Below the pieces are notes generated by a model. It saw only the letters and a program-made list of their open reading frames with translations, did no database searches and was not told the DNA's origin. A DNA stretch of 51,570 nt from Microbacterium testaceum (GTDB lineage: Bacteria; Actinomycetota; Actinomycetes; Actinomycetales; Microbacteriaceae), in NCBI RefSeq assembly GCF_001476285.1, contig NZ_LDRU01000011.1, positions 1-51,570 of the forward strand, read 5' to 3'. The position numbers and the translations under genes are program-made. Below, piece by piece: positions 31,908-40,580 of the stretch (position 1 is its first letter; each line of letters begins with the position of its first letter).

Positions 31908-32846
31908 TCAGTCGAGCCTCTGTTCGCGGAGCGCGGCGACGACGGTGTCGATGAGCAGATTCGTCTCCTCCGCGCCCACGGCGAAGGGGAGGAGACGATC
32001 GCCGGTGGTGGTCAGGAGGATGCCGGCCGGCCGTTCCGGAGGAACGCCGAGGGACTCGGCGAACCTCCCCGACAGATCGGTGTGGATGGGTTCGTCGGTC
32101 GCGAGGCGCTGATCGTCGCCCACGGCGGCGATGAGGCGGACGTCGATGGCATCCAGTTCGGCCAGGTCGGTCGTCGCGCGCTCGATCAGCGCCTCGCACG
32201 GCGCACAGCCGCGGCGCACGAACAGCAGGAGCTGCGCGCGCCCGCGCAGTGCGCGCTGCCGCGGAACCACCACCGTTCCGTCGGGGGTGAGCAGGGGCAA
32301 CTCCGCCGCCGCGGTCGCCGTCGCCGAATCGGGCCGGAAGGACGCTCCGATCACGGCGACCGCGGCGCCGGTCACGGCGAGGGCCAGCATCGACGCGGGG
32401 TCTCCGAACGTTCGCGGCAGAAGGGCGATCGAGGGCGGGTCGACGATCGACCCCGCGAGTGTCGCCGCGGCGAGGACGGTGAGGGCGACGTTGCGCGCCG
32501 TCATCCACGGGCCGACCCGGGTGGATGCCACCCGCCCGAAGCATCCGCACTCGTCGGTGGAGTGCTGCTGCTGCGCATGGACGGCGACGGTGAGAAAGGC
32601 CAGCGTCACGACGAGGGAGGCGACGGCCGCCCCGGAGAAGAGCTCGCGCGTGCCGAAGGCGAGCCCGAGGGCGACGGCGAGCTCCGCCGACGCCGCCGCA
32701 GCGACGGTCGGCCGGGCGGGAAGAGCGCCGAGTCGGAGGGCGCGCATCGTCGTCGCGGCGGAGCCGAGATCGAAGAGCTTGCTCACCCCGCTGACGCCGA
32801 CGACGACGAGGAGCAGCAAGGGAGGGAGCGTGGTGAGGACGGGCAT
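31908..32846 (-). CDS. MauE/DoxX-like membrane protein with thioredoxin-like C-terminal domain
   Basis: The 312-residue protein begins with four membrane helices of the MauE type (LLLLVVVGVSGVSKLFDL onward). They include the conserved DECGCFGR motif in the loop before helix 4. A fifth helix precedes an extracytoplasmic thioredoxin-like domain with ELPLLTPDGTVV and LLLFVRRGCAPCEALIERA, an active-site CAPC. MauE proteins support disulfide formation or reduction in secreted proteins. The fusion suggests a self-contained membrane-linked disulfide relay. ATG 32846 fits the helix start, though the GAAAGG in front is too close to be an ideal ribosome site. It is alone and ends at a shared terminator. 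Confidence 0.85.
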   Translation of the reverse strand: MPVLTTLPPLLLLVVVGVSGVSKLFDLGSAATTMRALRLGALPARPTVAAAASAELAVALGLAFGTRELFSGAAVASLVVTLAFLTVAVHAQQQHSTDECGCFGRVASTRVGPWMTARNVALTVLAAATLAGSIVDPPSIALLPRTFGDPASMLALAVTGAAVAVIGASFRPDSATATAAAELPLLTPDGTVVVPRQRALRGRAQLLLFVRRGCAPCEALIERATTDLAELDAIDVRLIAAVGDDQRLATDEPIHTDLSGRFAESLGVPPERPAGILLTTTGDRLLPFAVGAEETNLLIDTVVAALREQRLD

Positions 32847-32975
32847 CCTTTCAGCATCGCGTCGCCCGGGAGTGGGCGGGGGAGCGTGTCGGGTGAAATT
32901 CGGCCACGACGGGGTGATGTGCTCTGCCACACTCTGACTCAGGGCGCGCTGGGCGTTCCGGACAGGGGGAGAGCC

Positions 32976-33917
32976 GTGACCACGGCGGAGAAGCACATCA
33001 CTCGTTCACACAGACACGCGTCGCTGCGCCGCGAGCATCGCCGCCCCCACACCATCTGGTTCTTCCTTGGAGGCTTGGCGGTGTGGTTCTACCTCGGGAT
33101 CGTCGTGCTGCACATCCTGCGAAACACGGCGGTGGAGGAGACCTGGATCTTCGTCGGCGCCGCGCTCGTTCCGGCGACGATCTTCTGGATCATGGTGCAT
33201 CGGCTGCGCACCACCGACACCATCACCGCGGTGAATCTCGTCGTCGCCGCCGTGATCGGCGGTACGCTCGCGATCACCGCCGGAGCGACCCTGGACAAGC
33301 TGATCGGGATGATCCCGCAGGCGGAATTCGGGGGGAAGGGCATTCTCGCGCTGTCGATGGCCGGCTTCGTGGAGGAGCTGTGCAAGGGAATCGTCATCGT
33401 CATCGTCGGTTGGAAGCTCGCGAAGAGCACGCGGAACGGTCTCTTCGTCGGCGGTGCCGTCGGCCTCGGATTCGCGGTACTGGAGACCATGTTCTACATC
33501 GCCTCGTCGGTGGGCGGCGCTGACCCGATCATCGACGCTGCGCGGGAGGCCGTCGGCCGCGGTCTGCTCGCTCCGTTCGGCCACGTCCTCTGGAGCTCGC
33601 TCTTCGGTGCGGCGCTCTTCACGGCCGCGGCGAAGACGGGTCGCTTCCGCCTGTCGTGGCTTGTGCTCGGGACGTACGTGGGGGTCGCTCTGTTGCACGG
33701 TGCATGGGATGGGTCGGGCGGAATCGTCCTCGCTCTGACGGGAAGCGACCTTCTGTCCCTGCTCGCGGAGTTCGGCGGGTCGCTTGTCGTGATCGCGATC
33801 GGCGTGCCGATCTGGCGTCATGTGGCGAAGAAGCATCCCGCACCCCCGCTGCCCGACGACGATATGTCGGAAGCCTCCGCGACGCCGCCGGCAACGCCCC
33901 ATCCGGTTCCCGCCTGA
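32976..33917 (+). CDS. PrsW-family intramembrane metalloprotease
   Basis: This is a 313-residue multi-pass membrane protein. PrsW proteases cleave membrane proteins such as anti-sigma factors. The hallmark FVEELCKG (EExxK) is present, followed by the GLGFAVLETMFY and APFGHVLWSSLFG helices and VALLHGAWDG, which supply the remaining conserved Glu and His ligands. The C-terminal 30 residues are a Pro-rich, acidic tail. GTG 32976 follows an AGGGGGA ribosome-binding site. The frame is open far upstream because of antisense coding and is not real there. Its target is unknown; no anti-sigma factor with a membrane helix is encoded nearby. Confidence 0.92.
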   Translation: MTTAEKHITRSHRHASLRREHRRPHTIWFFLGGLAVWFYLGIVVLHILRNTAVEETWIFVGAALVPATIFWIMVHRLRTTDTITAVNLVVAAVIGGTLAITAGATLDKLIGMIPQAEFGGKGILALSMAGFVEELCKGIVIVIVGWKLAKSTRNGLFVGGAVGLGFAVLETMFYIASSVGGADPIIDAAREAVGRGLLAPFGHVLWSSLFGAALFTAAAKTGRFRLSWLVLGTYVGVALLHGAWDGSGGIVLALTGSDLLSLLAEFGGSLVVIAIGVPIWRHVAKKHPAPPLPDDDMSEASATPPATPHPVPA

Positions 33918-33939
33918 CCTGCTCCCTCGGTCGCTGCAG

Positions 33940-33973
33940 CGGAGGGGCCGGTCCGCGGCGACAAGCCCCTCCG
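33940..33973 (+). terminator. Putative terminator after the PrsW gene
   Basis: CGGAGGGGC (33940-33948) pairs with GCCCCTCCG (33965-33973), with a 16-base loop. Confidence 0.6.
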
Positions 33974-34037
33974 TCTCGGCAGCGCCGATATCCTCGCTGA
34001 AGACTCTCGTCGCCTTCCCCTACCCCCGGAGATCCCC

Positions 34038-34958
34038 ATGTCTGTCGGTCTGCTCGCCGTCGTCGATGACATCCTCAGTGCCGCCATGAAGGCGAGCGCG
34101 AAGACCGCGGGCGTCGTCATCGACGACGCCGCCGTCACACCGCAGTACGTGCAGGGGCTCACTCCCGCGCGCGAGCTGCCGGTGGTGTGGAAGATCGCGC
34201 TCGGCAGCATCATCAACAAGTACATCATCATCATCCCGATCGCGCTGCTGCTCGAAGCCTTCGCTCCGATGGTGCTGCCGTACCTCCTCATCGTCGGTGG
34301 CGCCTTCCTCTGTTTCGAAGGCGCCGAAAAGGTGCTCGAGTGGTTTGGCGTCAGCCACGGAGAGCACGGCGACGACGGCCCGCGCGACGAGAAGAAGCTC
34401 GTGCTCGGCGCCGTCCGTACCGACCTCATCCTCAGCACCGAGATCATGCTTATCGCGCTGTCGAGTCTCGACCCCGACTTCGGGATCTGGATGACGTTGG
34501 GCGCCCTCCTCATCATCGGTCTCGCCATGACGGTCGTGGTCTACGGTGCCGTCGCGTTGCTGGTGAAGATCGATGACATCGGCCTGCGGTTCATGAAAAG
34601 CCCCTCGCGCGGGGTCCGCCGCTTCGGCGTGCGGGTCGTGGCATCCATGCCCGCGGTGTTCCGGGTCATCAGCATCGTCGGCACCGTCGCGATGCTCTGG
34701 GTCGGTGGACACCTTCTGCTCCAGAACCTCGCCGAGACGCTGTGGGCGGGGCCGTACGACCTCGTGCACGTCGTGACGCACGCGATCGAGGCCGCGGGAC
34801 CCGTGATCGTCTGGATCGTCGAGACGGCGATGTCCGCGGTGTTCGGCCTGGCGATCGGGCTCGTCATCGTCGCCGTCATCACCGGCATCACGCGCCTCAC
34901 GAAGCGCGGGGGGCACTCCGACGAGAGCGCCCCCGCTCCCTCGCACGTCGACGGCTGA
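34038..34958 (+). CDS. DUF808 family membrane protein (YedI-like)
   Basis: The 306-residue protein matches the DUF808/YedI family. It starts MSVGLLAVVDDILSAAMKASAKTAGVVIDDAAVTPQYVQGL and continues ELPVVWKIALGSIINKYIIIIPIALLL. GAFLCFEGAEKVLEWF and EKKLVLGAVRTDLILSTEIMLIAL follow; several further helices reach residue 290. The function is unknown. The ATG follows a GGAGATC ribosome-binding site. It appears monocistronic. Confidence 0.92.
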   Translation: MSVGLLAVVDDILSAAMKASAKTAGVVIDDAAVTPQYVQGLTPARELPVVWKIALGSIINKYIIIIPIALLLEAFAPMVLPYLLIVGGAFLCFEGAEKVLEWFGVSHGEHGDDGPRDEKKLVLGAVRTDLILSTEIMLIALSSLDPDFGIWMTLGALLIIGLAMTVVVYGAVALLVKIDDIGLRFMKSPSRGVRRFGVRVVASMPAVFRVISIVGTVAMLWVGGHLLLQNLAETLWAGPYDLVHVVTHAIEAAGPVIVWIVETAMSAVFGLAIGLVIVAVITGITRLTKRGGHSDESAPAPSHVDG

Positions 34959-34983
34959 CCTCCGTCGCCGAGCGGGGAGGCCC

Positions 34984-35012
34984 TTGAACGGCCGTGGCGC
35001 GCGACATAGCGT
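34984..35012 (+). promoter_or_regulatory. Promoter with matched -35 and -10, leaderless start
   Basis: TTGAAC (34984-34989) and TAGCGT (35007-35012) are separated by 17 bases, and the ATG at 35021 lies 8 bases after the -10. This is the clearest two-part leaderless promoter in the window. Confidence 0.6.
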
Positions 35013-35020
35013 GGGGCCGT

Positions 35021-35344
35021 ATGACCGACCGACTGGCCCCCGGCTCCGACCGACTGAGCGTGACGCCCCCGAGCCCCGCCGCTCGACGTGCCGCCCTGGT
35101 CGTCGCGTGGCTCGTCGTCGCCGTGGCGCTCGCTGTCCTTCTTCTGCGCTTCCCACCCGCCGACGCTCTCGGCGCCCTCGCGGAGGCTGCGAGTGTCTCG
35201 ACCGGCGTCGTGCTGTTGTCTCTGGCGGCGCTGCTGTTCTCAGCATCCCTGCTCGTCGGAAACGAAGGGCAGGATCGCGGCGTCCGCCGGGTCAGCCTCG
35301 TCCTCGGTGCGATCACGCTCGTGCTCGGGCTCTTGTCCCTGTGA
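35021..35344 (+). CDS. Small membrane protein of unknown function
   Basis: The 107-residue product has three predicted membrane helices: AALVVAWLVVAVALAVLLL, GVVLLSLAALLFSASLLVG and VSLVLGAITLVLGLLSL. A polar N-terminal tail carries no recognised motif. The start is chosen for the promoter 8 bases upstream. It converges on the CoA ligase gene with 19 bases between stops. I do not recognise the family. Confidence 0.65.
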   Translation: MTDRLAPGSDRLSVTPPSPAARRAALVVAWLVVAVALAVLLLRFPPADALGALAEAASVSTGVVLLSLAALLFSASLLVGNEGQDRGVRRVSLVLGAITLVLGLLSL

Positions 35345-35363
35345 GCTGATCGATGCGGAGGGT

Positions 35364-36902
35364 TCAGATCGGCGAAGCTCCGAAGCGCTCGCGCAGCTCA
35401 GCCTTGACGATCTTCCCGGAGGCCGTGCGGGGAAGCGCCTCGACGACGACGACATCCTTGGGCAGCTTGTACCGCGCCACCTGCCCGTCGAGGTGTGCGC
35501 GCACGGCGGCCGTGTCGACCGTCGTCCCCTGGCTCACGGTCAATACCGCCAACGGAACCTCTCCCCACCGGTCGTCCGGGATGCCGATGACGGCGACGCC
35601 CGTGACTCCGGGTATGTCGGCGATGAGGGCTTCGACCTCGGCCGGGTAGATGTTCTCGCCGCCGGAGATGATCATGTCCTTCGATCGTCCGCAGATGTAG
35701 AGGTAGCCGTCGGCGTCGAGGTACCCGAGGTCGCCGGAGCGGAACCACCCGTCGTCCGTCTTCGCCGCGCGCGTCGCTTCGTTGAGACCGAGGTAGCCGG
35801 CGAAGACGTTCGGTCCCGTGACGTGGATCTCTCCCACGGTGCCGGCGGGGACGGGGCGCCCCTCGTCGTCGACGACGCGCACCTCGGTGAAGAAGTGCGG
35901 GAGACCGACACTGCCCTGCTTTGCCCGCGTCATGTGCGGAGCGAGCGAGGTCGCCCCGGGCGAGGTCTCGGTCATGCCGTACCCCTGCGAGAACGACAGT
36001 CCGCGCTCTTCCCACGCCCGCAGGATGCGGTCGGGGACGGCGGATCCGCCGCAGGTGAGGGTGTGCAGGCTCGAGATGTCGGTGCTCGCCCAGGAGGGGT
36101 GGTCGGCCATGAGCTGGAAGGTCGTGGGGACCCCGGAGATCATGGTCACGCGGTGCTGCTCGACGAGGTCGAGCGCGCGGCCGGCCTCGAACCCCTTCTC
36201 GAGGACGAGGGTCCCGCCCTTGAGGACGACGGGGAGTGCGCCCATGCCGAGAGAGGCGACATGGAAGAGCGGCGAGATCATGAGCGCCACATCGTCCGAG
36301 ACGACGTCGTAGTCGATGATCGTGTTCACGGCCACCGCGGTCAGGTTCTCGTGCGTGAGCACCGCGCCCTTGGGCCGACCTGTCGTGCCCGAGGTGTAGA
36401 CGACGGCGGCGGGGGCGTCCGGTTCGGCGATCACGAGAGCGGGCGCGGGGCCGGCGGCATCCATTCTCCGATCGAAGCCCGCTTCGCCGTTGCGGCCGGA
36501 CGCTCCCGTGCGGATGCGTCGTGGCGGACTCGCGAGACCGCTCTCGATCGCGTCGAGACGGTCGTCGAACACGGCGTCGTGGATGAGCACGCGGGCGCGG
36601 CTGTCGGTGAGGACGTGGGCGATCTCGGGCCCCGCCAGGCGGGTGTTGACCGGGACGAAGACGGCGCCCATGCGCACCGCGCCGAACAGTGTGACGAGGA
36701 AATCGGGGCTGTTCTCGCCGAGGTAGGCGACGGTGTCACCGGTGCCGACGCCCTCCTCGACCAGGACGGCGGACACCGCCTCGGCGCGGTCCGCGAGCTG
36801 CCGGTAGGTCAGTCGCTGGTTCTCGCCGAACACCACGGCGGTCTTCTCGGGTGATCGCAGCCGGCGGCGGGGGAGCCAGGCTCCGAGTCCTTGGGTTCTC
36901 AT
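35364..36902 (-). CDS. couL: AMP-dependent acyl-CoA synthetase, likely p-hydroxycinnamoyl-CoA ligase
   Basis: The 512-residue ANL-family enzyme activates a carboxylic acid to its CoA thioester with ATP. Visible motifs are VVYTSGTTGRPKGAVLTHEN (P-loop), GYGMTETSPG, GWFRSGDLGYLDADGYL and the C-terminal PRTASGKIVK lysine. Alone the substrate would be open. The operon with MaoC, amidohydrolase, SDR and a divergent MarR gene matches the Rhodococcus cou and Corynebacterium phd pathways for coumarate and ferulate-type acids, where the first enzyme is such a ligase. It is the last gene of the minus-strand operon, 70 bases after maoC with a hairpin between. The symbol follows that pathway match. Confidence 0.85.
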   Translation of the reverse strand: MRTQGLGAWLPRRRLRSPEKTAVVFGENQRLTYRQLADRAEAVSAVLVEEGVGTGDTVAYLGENSPDFLVTLFGAVRMGAVFVPVNTRLAGPEIAHVLTDSRARVLIHDAVFDDRLDAIESGLASPPRRIRTGASGRNGEAGFDRRMDAAGPAPALVIAEPDAPAAVVYTSGTTGRPKGAVLTHENLTAVAVNTIIDYDVVSDDVALMISPLFHVASLGMGALPVVLKGGTLVLEKGFEAGRALDLVEQHRVTMISGVPTTFQLMADHPSWASTDISSLHTLTCGGSAVPDRILRAWEERGLSFSQGYGMTETSPGATSLAPHMTRAKQGSVGLPHFFTEVRVVDDEGRPVPAGTVGEIHVTGPNVFAGYLGLNEATRAAKTDDGWFRSGDLGYLDADGYLYICGRSKDMIISGGENIYPAEVEALIADIPGVTGVAVIGIPDDRWGEVPLAVLTVSQGTTVDTAAVRAHLDGQVARYKLPKDVVVVEALPRTASGKIVKAELRERFGASPI

Positions 36903-36941
36903 GCGCGGTCTCTTCTTCGAGTGCGGATTTCGCGAAGGGGT

Positions 36942-36966
36942 CGGGGCCCGCGCGTGGCGGGCCCCG
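36942..36966 (-). terminator. Intercistronic hairpin between hydratase and ligase genes
   Basis: CGGGGCCCGC (36942-36951) pairs perfectly with GCGGGCCCCG (36957-36966). It could attenuate transcription into the ligase gene or stabilise the upstream message. Confidence 0.6.
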
Positions 36967-36972
36967 CGCGGC

Positions 36973-37425
36973 TCACGCGTAGAAGCGGTAGAGGCCGCGT
37001 GCGACGACGGCGGGCTTGCTGCCGCCCTCGATCTCGATCGTCTGGTCGACGGCGAGCTGGTAGCCGCCGGCGATCTCGGTGATCTCGGCGACGACGGCGT
37101 TCATGCGAACGCGGGCGCCGACCTTCACCGGCGAGATGAAGCGGACCTTGTCGAGGCCGTAGTTCACCTTGGTGGTCACGCCCGTGACGTCCAGCAGCTC
37201 GGTCCAGAACTTCACGGCGAGCGACAGGCTGAGGAACCCGTGGGCGATCGCGCCGCCGAAGGGGCCGTCCTTCGCGCGCTCGGGATCGGTGTGGATCCAC
37301 TGGTGGTCATCGGTCGCGTCGGCGAAGAGGTCGACGCGGTCCTGCGTGATCTCGAGCCAGTCCGACCAGCCGAGGTCGGTGCCGGCGAGGCCCGCGATGT
37401 CGTCGTAGGCGATGGTGGTGGTCAT
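36973..37425 (-). CDS. couM: MaoC-family enoyl-CoA hydratase
   Basis: This 150-residue hot-dog-fold hydratase adds water to an aryl-enoyl-CoA. The catalytic segment is ATDDHQWIHTDPERAKDGPFGGAIAHGFLSLSL, with the Asp40/His45 pair of R-hydratases. LDKVRFISPVKVGARVRM and a C-terminal TIEIEGGSKPAVVARGLYRFYA strand complete the fold. The ATG overlaps the amidohydrolase stop as ATGA. In the cou pathway CouM hydrates the hydroxycinnamoyl-CoA double bond, the step after the ligase. The assignment rests on gene context. Confidence 0.87.
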   Translation of the reverse strand: MTTTIAYDDIAGLAGTDLGWSDWLEITQDRVDLFADATDDHQWIHTDPERAKDGPFGGAIAHGFLSLSLAVKFWTELLDVTGVTTKVNYGLDKVRFISPVKVGARVRMNAVVAEITEIAGGYQLAVDQTIEIEGGSKPAVVARGLYRFYA

Positions 37426-38324
37426 GCGTTCTCCTTGGAGGGGGTCGAGAGACCGAGGAGGCGCGCGGCGTTGTCCTTGAGGATCCCCGGCATCACCTCG
37501 GCTTTCAGGGCAGTCTGCTCGACGTCGCGCATCCAGCGGTCGGGGGTGAGCAGGGGGAAGTCCGAGCCGAACAGGATGCGGCTCTTCAGGAAGGAGTTGG
37601 CGGCTCGCACGAGCTGCTCGGGGAAGTACTTCGGGCTCCAGCCCGACAGGTCGATCCACGTGTTGTGCTTGTGCGTGGCGACCGAGATCGCCTCGTCCTG
37701 CCAGGGCACCGAGGGGTGGGCCATGATGATCTGCAGGTCGCCGAAGTCGGCCGCGACCGCGTCGAGCAGCATCGGGTTCGACAGGCCGAGGCGCAGGCCC
37801 CGCCCGCCCTTCATGCCCGCCCCGATCCCGGTCTGGCCCGTGTGGAAGAGCGCGACCACGCCCGCCGCCTGCAGCAGCTCGTAGAGCGGGTAGTGGCGCT
37901 CGTCGCTCGGGTCGAAGTTCTGCACGGTGGGGTGGAACTTGAACCCGCGGACCCCGGAGTCCTCGATGAGTCGGCGCGCTCGGTCGACCGCGTCGACGCG
38001 GTTCGGGTCGACGGAGCCGAAGGGGATCAGGACGTCGTTGTGGCGCGCGGCCCCCGTGGCGATGTCCGCGCTGGAGAGAGGGGGGTGATCGAGGTGGCTC
38101 TCGGCATCCACCGTGAAGACGACCGCGGCCATCGACCGCTCGCGGTAGTACTCCGCGATGCTGTCGAGGTCGGGTCGTGCGGCGTCCACGGCGAAGTAGC
38201 GACTCGCAGCTGCCGCCAGATCGTCGGGCAGTGAGGCATGGCCGTGCCCGTCGATCTCGACATGCACGTGCACGTCGATAGCCGTCAGCGCCGCGACGTC
38301 GATCGCGGATTCGTAGCGGGTCAT
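37422..38324 (-). CDS. couO: Amidohydrolase-family enzyme, likely aryl beta-ketoacyl-CoA hydrolase
   Basis: This 300-residue amidohydrolase-2 family TIM barrel has the metal motif IDVHVHVE (His19, His21), GFKFHPTVQNF, QIIMAHPSVPW and SRILFGSDFPLL with the catalytic Asp. Family members do hydrolysis or decarboxylation. In the cou and phd pathways a protein of this superfamily (CouO) cleaves the aryl beta-ketoacyl-CoA to a benzoate and acetyl-CoA, and the gene order here matches. ATG 38324 lies 5 bases past the SDR stop. The large open frame extending upstream is the antisense shift of the SDR gene. Confidence 0.83.
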   Translation of the reverse strand: MTRYESAIDVAALTAIDVHVHVEIDGHGHASLPDDLAAAASRYFAVDAARPDLDSIAEYYRERSMAAVVFTVDAESHLDHPPLSSADIATGAARHNDVLIPFGSVDPNRVDAVDRARRLIEDSGVRGFKFHPTVQNFDPSDERHYPLYELLQAAGVVALFHTGQTGIGAGMKGGRGLRLGLSNPMLLDAVAADFGDLQIIMAHPSVPWQDEAISVATHKHNTWIDLSGWSPKYFPEQLVRAANSFLKSRILFGSDFPLLTPDRWMRDVEQTALKAEVMPGILKDNAARLLGLSTPSKENA

Positions 38325-38329
38325 CGCGG

Positions 38330-39259
38330 TCAGACGGTCGGAGCGGGGCGCTGCAGGTCGGCCGGCAGAGCGGGGAAGCGCTCCCCGACGCTCTGCAGCT
38401 CGCCGACGGCGTCGGCGAAGCCCTCGTGCAGCGCCTCGAACGTCCATCCGCCCTCGCGGTACGCCGTCGCGACGGGCTCGGGGTGCGACCACAGCTGGAG
38501 ACGGTCGCCGCCGATGCCGATGGCCTGGCCCGTCACGCCGGCGGCGGCGTCGGAGGCGAGATAGGCGACGAGACCGGCGACGTCGTCGGAGGTGCCGAAG
38601 CCGAGGTCGTGCCGGAAGAACGCGGGCATGGGCTCGCCGGCAGCGTCGGCCTCGACGGCGGCGGCGAAGTAGGGGACCGTCGCGGTCATCGCGGTGGCGG
38701 CGACGGGGATCACGGCATTCGCGGTGATGCCGGCCTTCTTGAGCTCGAGCGCCCAGGTGCGCACCATTCCGACGATGCCGGCCTTGGCGGCGGCGTAGTT
38801 GGTCTGGCCGAAGTTGCCGCGCTGGCCCGTGGGCGAGCCGATGCAGATGATCCGCCCGGGGATCTCGTTCTGGCGCATGTAGGTGGCCGCGGCACGGACC
38901 GTGGTGAACGTTCCCCGCAGGTGCACGCCGATCACGGTGTCGAAGTCGTCGTCGCTCATCTTCCAGAGGACCGTGTCGCGCAGGACGCCGGCGTTGGTCA
39001 CGAGGATGTCGAGGCGTCCGAAGTTCTCCACCGCGGCCGCGACGAGGGCATCGGCGGTCTCGGTTGGGCCGACCGGGGCGGCGACGGCGACGGCGCGTCC
39101 GCCCGCGTCGACGATGGTCTTCACCGCGGCGTCGGCGGTGGCGGCATCCACGTCGTTGATGACGACCGCGGCCCCCTGTCGGGCGAGCTCCTGGGCGTAG
39201 GCGAGGCCGAGGCCGCGGCCCGAACCCGTGACGATGGCGACTTTGCCGGTGAGCGACAT
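38330..39259 (-). CDS. couN: SDR-family dehydrogenase, likely aryl beta-hydroxyacyl-CoA dehydrogenase
   Basis: The 309-residue short-chain dehydrogenase oxidises a beta-hydroxyacyl-CoA to the ketone with NAD+. TGSGRGLG (11-18) binds the cofactor, and NAG lies at 89-91. The catalytic set is Ser142, Tyr155 and Lys159 (NYAAAKAG). DVDAAT after strand 2 favours NAD. The C-terminal extension (LWSHPEPVATAYREGGWTFEALHEGF) resembles the 17-beta-HSD4-type SDR domain of beta-oxidation enzymes. ATG 39259 has an AAGGAG ribosome-binding site. It is the first gene of the four-gene operon and diverges from the MarR gene 80 bases away. Confidence 0.88.
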   Translation of the reverse strand: MSLTGKVAIVTGSGRGLGLAYAQELARQGAAVVINDVDAATADAAVKTIVDAGGRAVAVAAPVGPTETADALVAAAVENFGRLDILVTNAGVLRDTVLWKMSDDDFDTVIGVHLRGTFTTVRAAATYMRQNEIPGRIICIGSPTGQRGNFGQTNYAAAKAGIVGMVRTWALELKKAGITANAVIPVAATAMTATVPYFAAAVEADAAGEPMPAFFRHDLGFGTSDDVAGLVAYLASDAAAGVTGQAIGIGGDRLQLWSHPEPVATAYREGGWTFEALHEGFADAVGELQSVGERFPALPADLQRPAPTV

Positions 39260-39293
39260 GGTGAACTCCTTCGTGTCGTCGCCATCGTGGCAT

Positions 39294-39323
39294 CGATTCG
39301 TTGAAAATGTCAATGATTGAATC
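39294..39323. promoter_or_regulatory. Candidate MarR operator in the SDR-MarR divergent gap
   Basis: The AT-rich stretch contains the inverted TTGA-N5-TCAA (39301-39313) flanked by GATTC on the left and GAATC on the right. It is the only AT-rich palindromic patch in this gap and lies over both promoters. CouR-type repressors bind such sites. Confidence 0.5.
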
Positions 39324-39327
39324 TCGC

Positions 39328-39333
39328 TACACT
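39328..39333 (+). promoter_or_regulatory. Putative -10 box, leaderless start of marR
   Basis: TACACT ends 6 bases before the ATG at 39340, with no ribosome-binding site. Confidence 0.45.
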
Positions 39334-39339
39334 GTTTTC

Positions 39340-39813
39340 ATGACTCCCGCGGCCGACGACGGTGCCGGCGAGGCGTCGCGGCTGGAGCACGCTCCTCTCG
39401 CGGACGACCTCGGCTTCCTGCTCGCGCGTGCCGCGGCGATGTCGCAGGCGGCGGGCAACGAGGCGCTCGCGGCGCACGGGCTGAAGGTGCGGTCGTACTC
39501 GGTGCTCGCCCTCGCCGTCACCGGCGGGCGGCCCTCGCAGCGCGAGCTCGCGGCGTTCCTGCGGCTCGACCCGAGCCAGGTGGTGGCCCTGATCGACGAT
39601 CTCGCGCGGCGCGGGCTCGTCACGCGGGAGCCCGACCCGCGCGATCGCCGCGCGAACGTCGTGGCCGCGACCCTCGAAGGGCGGGCGCTCTACCGTCGTG
39701 CGCTCGTCGACGTCGAGGCGGGGGAGCGGCGCGCGCACGCGGCGCTCTCTCGTGCCGATCGGGCGGAGCTGGCGCGGCTGCTGCGAGCGGCGGCGTTCCC
39801 GGCCGAGGGCTGA
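39340..39813 (+). CDS. couR: MarR-family transcriptional regulator, likely CouR-type
   Basis: This is a 157-residue winged-helix repressor. After an acidic N-terminus, helices DLGFLLARAAAMSQAAGNEALAAHGL lead to the HTH (PSQRELAAFLRLDPSQVVALIDDLARRGLVTREP). The wing DPRDRRANVVAATLEGRALYRRA and dimer helices follow. The DxRxxR wing motif is intact. It diverges from the ligase-hydratase-hydrolase-dehydrogenase operon. In Rhodococcus and Corynebacterium a MarR protein in the same place is released by hydroxycinnamoyl-CoA (CouR, PhdR). The assignment follows that arrangement. Confidence 0.87.
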   Translation: MTPAADDGAGEASRLEHAPLADDLGFLLARAAAMSQAAGNEALAAHGLKVRSYSVLALAVTGGRPSQRELAAFLRLDPSQVVALIDDLARRGLVTREPDPRDRRANVVAATLEGRALYRRALVDVEAGERRAHAALSRADRAELARLLRAAAFPAEG

Positions 39814-39825
39814 GGGGCGCCCGCT

Positions 39826-39955
39826 CCCGGCTCACGTGCCCGGGACTCTCGCCCCGAGGCTCGCGCCCCGGTTCAGGCCCCGGGTTCACGCCCGCGGCTC
39901 GGGCCCCGGATCAGCCCCCCGGCTCAGGCCCCGGCTTCGCGCCCCGGGTTCAGCC
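39826..39955. repeat. Degenerate short repeats around the PadR 3' end
   Basis: Irregular repeats of the form ggYtcaggccccgg, about 13 bp each, run through the gap between marR and the PadR gene into the last codons of PadR. They look like slippage-generated sequence. Confidence 0.55.
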
Positions 39956-40523
39956 GCTCCAGCAGCTCCAGCCCGTGCCGCGCCCAGGCGATCTCGCCCT
40001 CCGCGCGGTCGAGGAAACCCTCGTACGTGAACACCTTGAAAGCCACGATCGCGTCGTGGTCGTGCTCGGTGTCGCTCGCGAGGCGACGCTCCACGATCGG
40101 GTGCGTGCGTCGGTGGATAGCGTCCAGCTGCGCCTGCCACTGGGTGCGGCGCAGCTCGTACTGTGCGATGTGCTCCTGCAGATGGCGTCGCGCGACCTCG
40201 GGCTCGGTCCACTCGAAGTAGGCCGCACGCAGGTGCGCCGGATCGCGTTCGTTCGGGTAGTCGATCGCCTCGCGCATCCACGCGCGGAACGCGGCGACGC
40301 CCTCGTCGGTGACGGAGTACCGCGTCTTCGTCGACTTCTCGCCCCACGGCACCGACTCGTCGACCAGCAAGCCGTCGCGGACCATGCGCTTGAGCTCGGG
40401 ATAGATCTGCGAGTCGGGGGCGTGCCAGACGTGCCCGACCGACACGTGGAAGGCCTTCGCGAGGTCGTATCCGGTCATGGGCTGGGCGGTCAGCAGGGCC
40501 AGGAGGGCGTAGCGCAGGCTCAT
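39924..40523 (-). CDS. vanR: PadR-family transcriptional regulator, likely VanR
   Basis: This is a 199-residue PadR repressor. The N-terminal winged helix reads SLRYALLALLTAQPMTGYDLAKAFHVSVGHVWHAPDSQIYPELKRMVRDGLL. The wing is KTRYSVTDEGVAAFRAWM. The C-terminal Vir_C-type helical domain spans about residues 90-195. It diverges from vanAB. In Corynebacterium a PadR-type VanR represses vanABK and is released by vanillate. A perfect ACTATC-TT-GATAGT palindrome lies in the shared promoter region. ATG 40523 gives the canonical PadR start; the symbol rests on context. Confidence 0.88.
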   Translation of the reverse strand: MSLRYALLALLTAQPMTGYDLAKAFHVSVGHVWHAPDSQIYPELKRMVRDGLLVDESVPWGEKSTKTRYSVTDEGVAAFRAWMREAIDYPNERDPAHLRAAYFEWTEPEVARRHLQEHIAQYELRRTQWQAQLDAIHRRTHPIVERRLASDTEHDHDAIVAFKVFTYEGFLDRAEGEIAWARHGLELLERLNPGREAGA

Positions 40524-40580
40524 CGGCCGCCTCCTTCGCGCTTGCGGATGCCGAGCTTCCACCGTATCTTCTCCGCTATA

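Noticed and set aside
39294..39339. Full sigma-70-type promoter using TTGAAA at 39301
   Set aside because: The spacing to the TACACT box is 21 bases, too long to claim. Only the -10 and the palindrome are reported.
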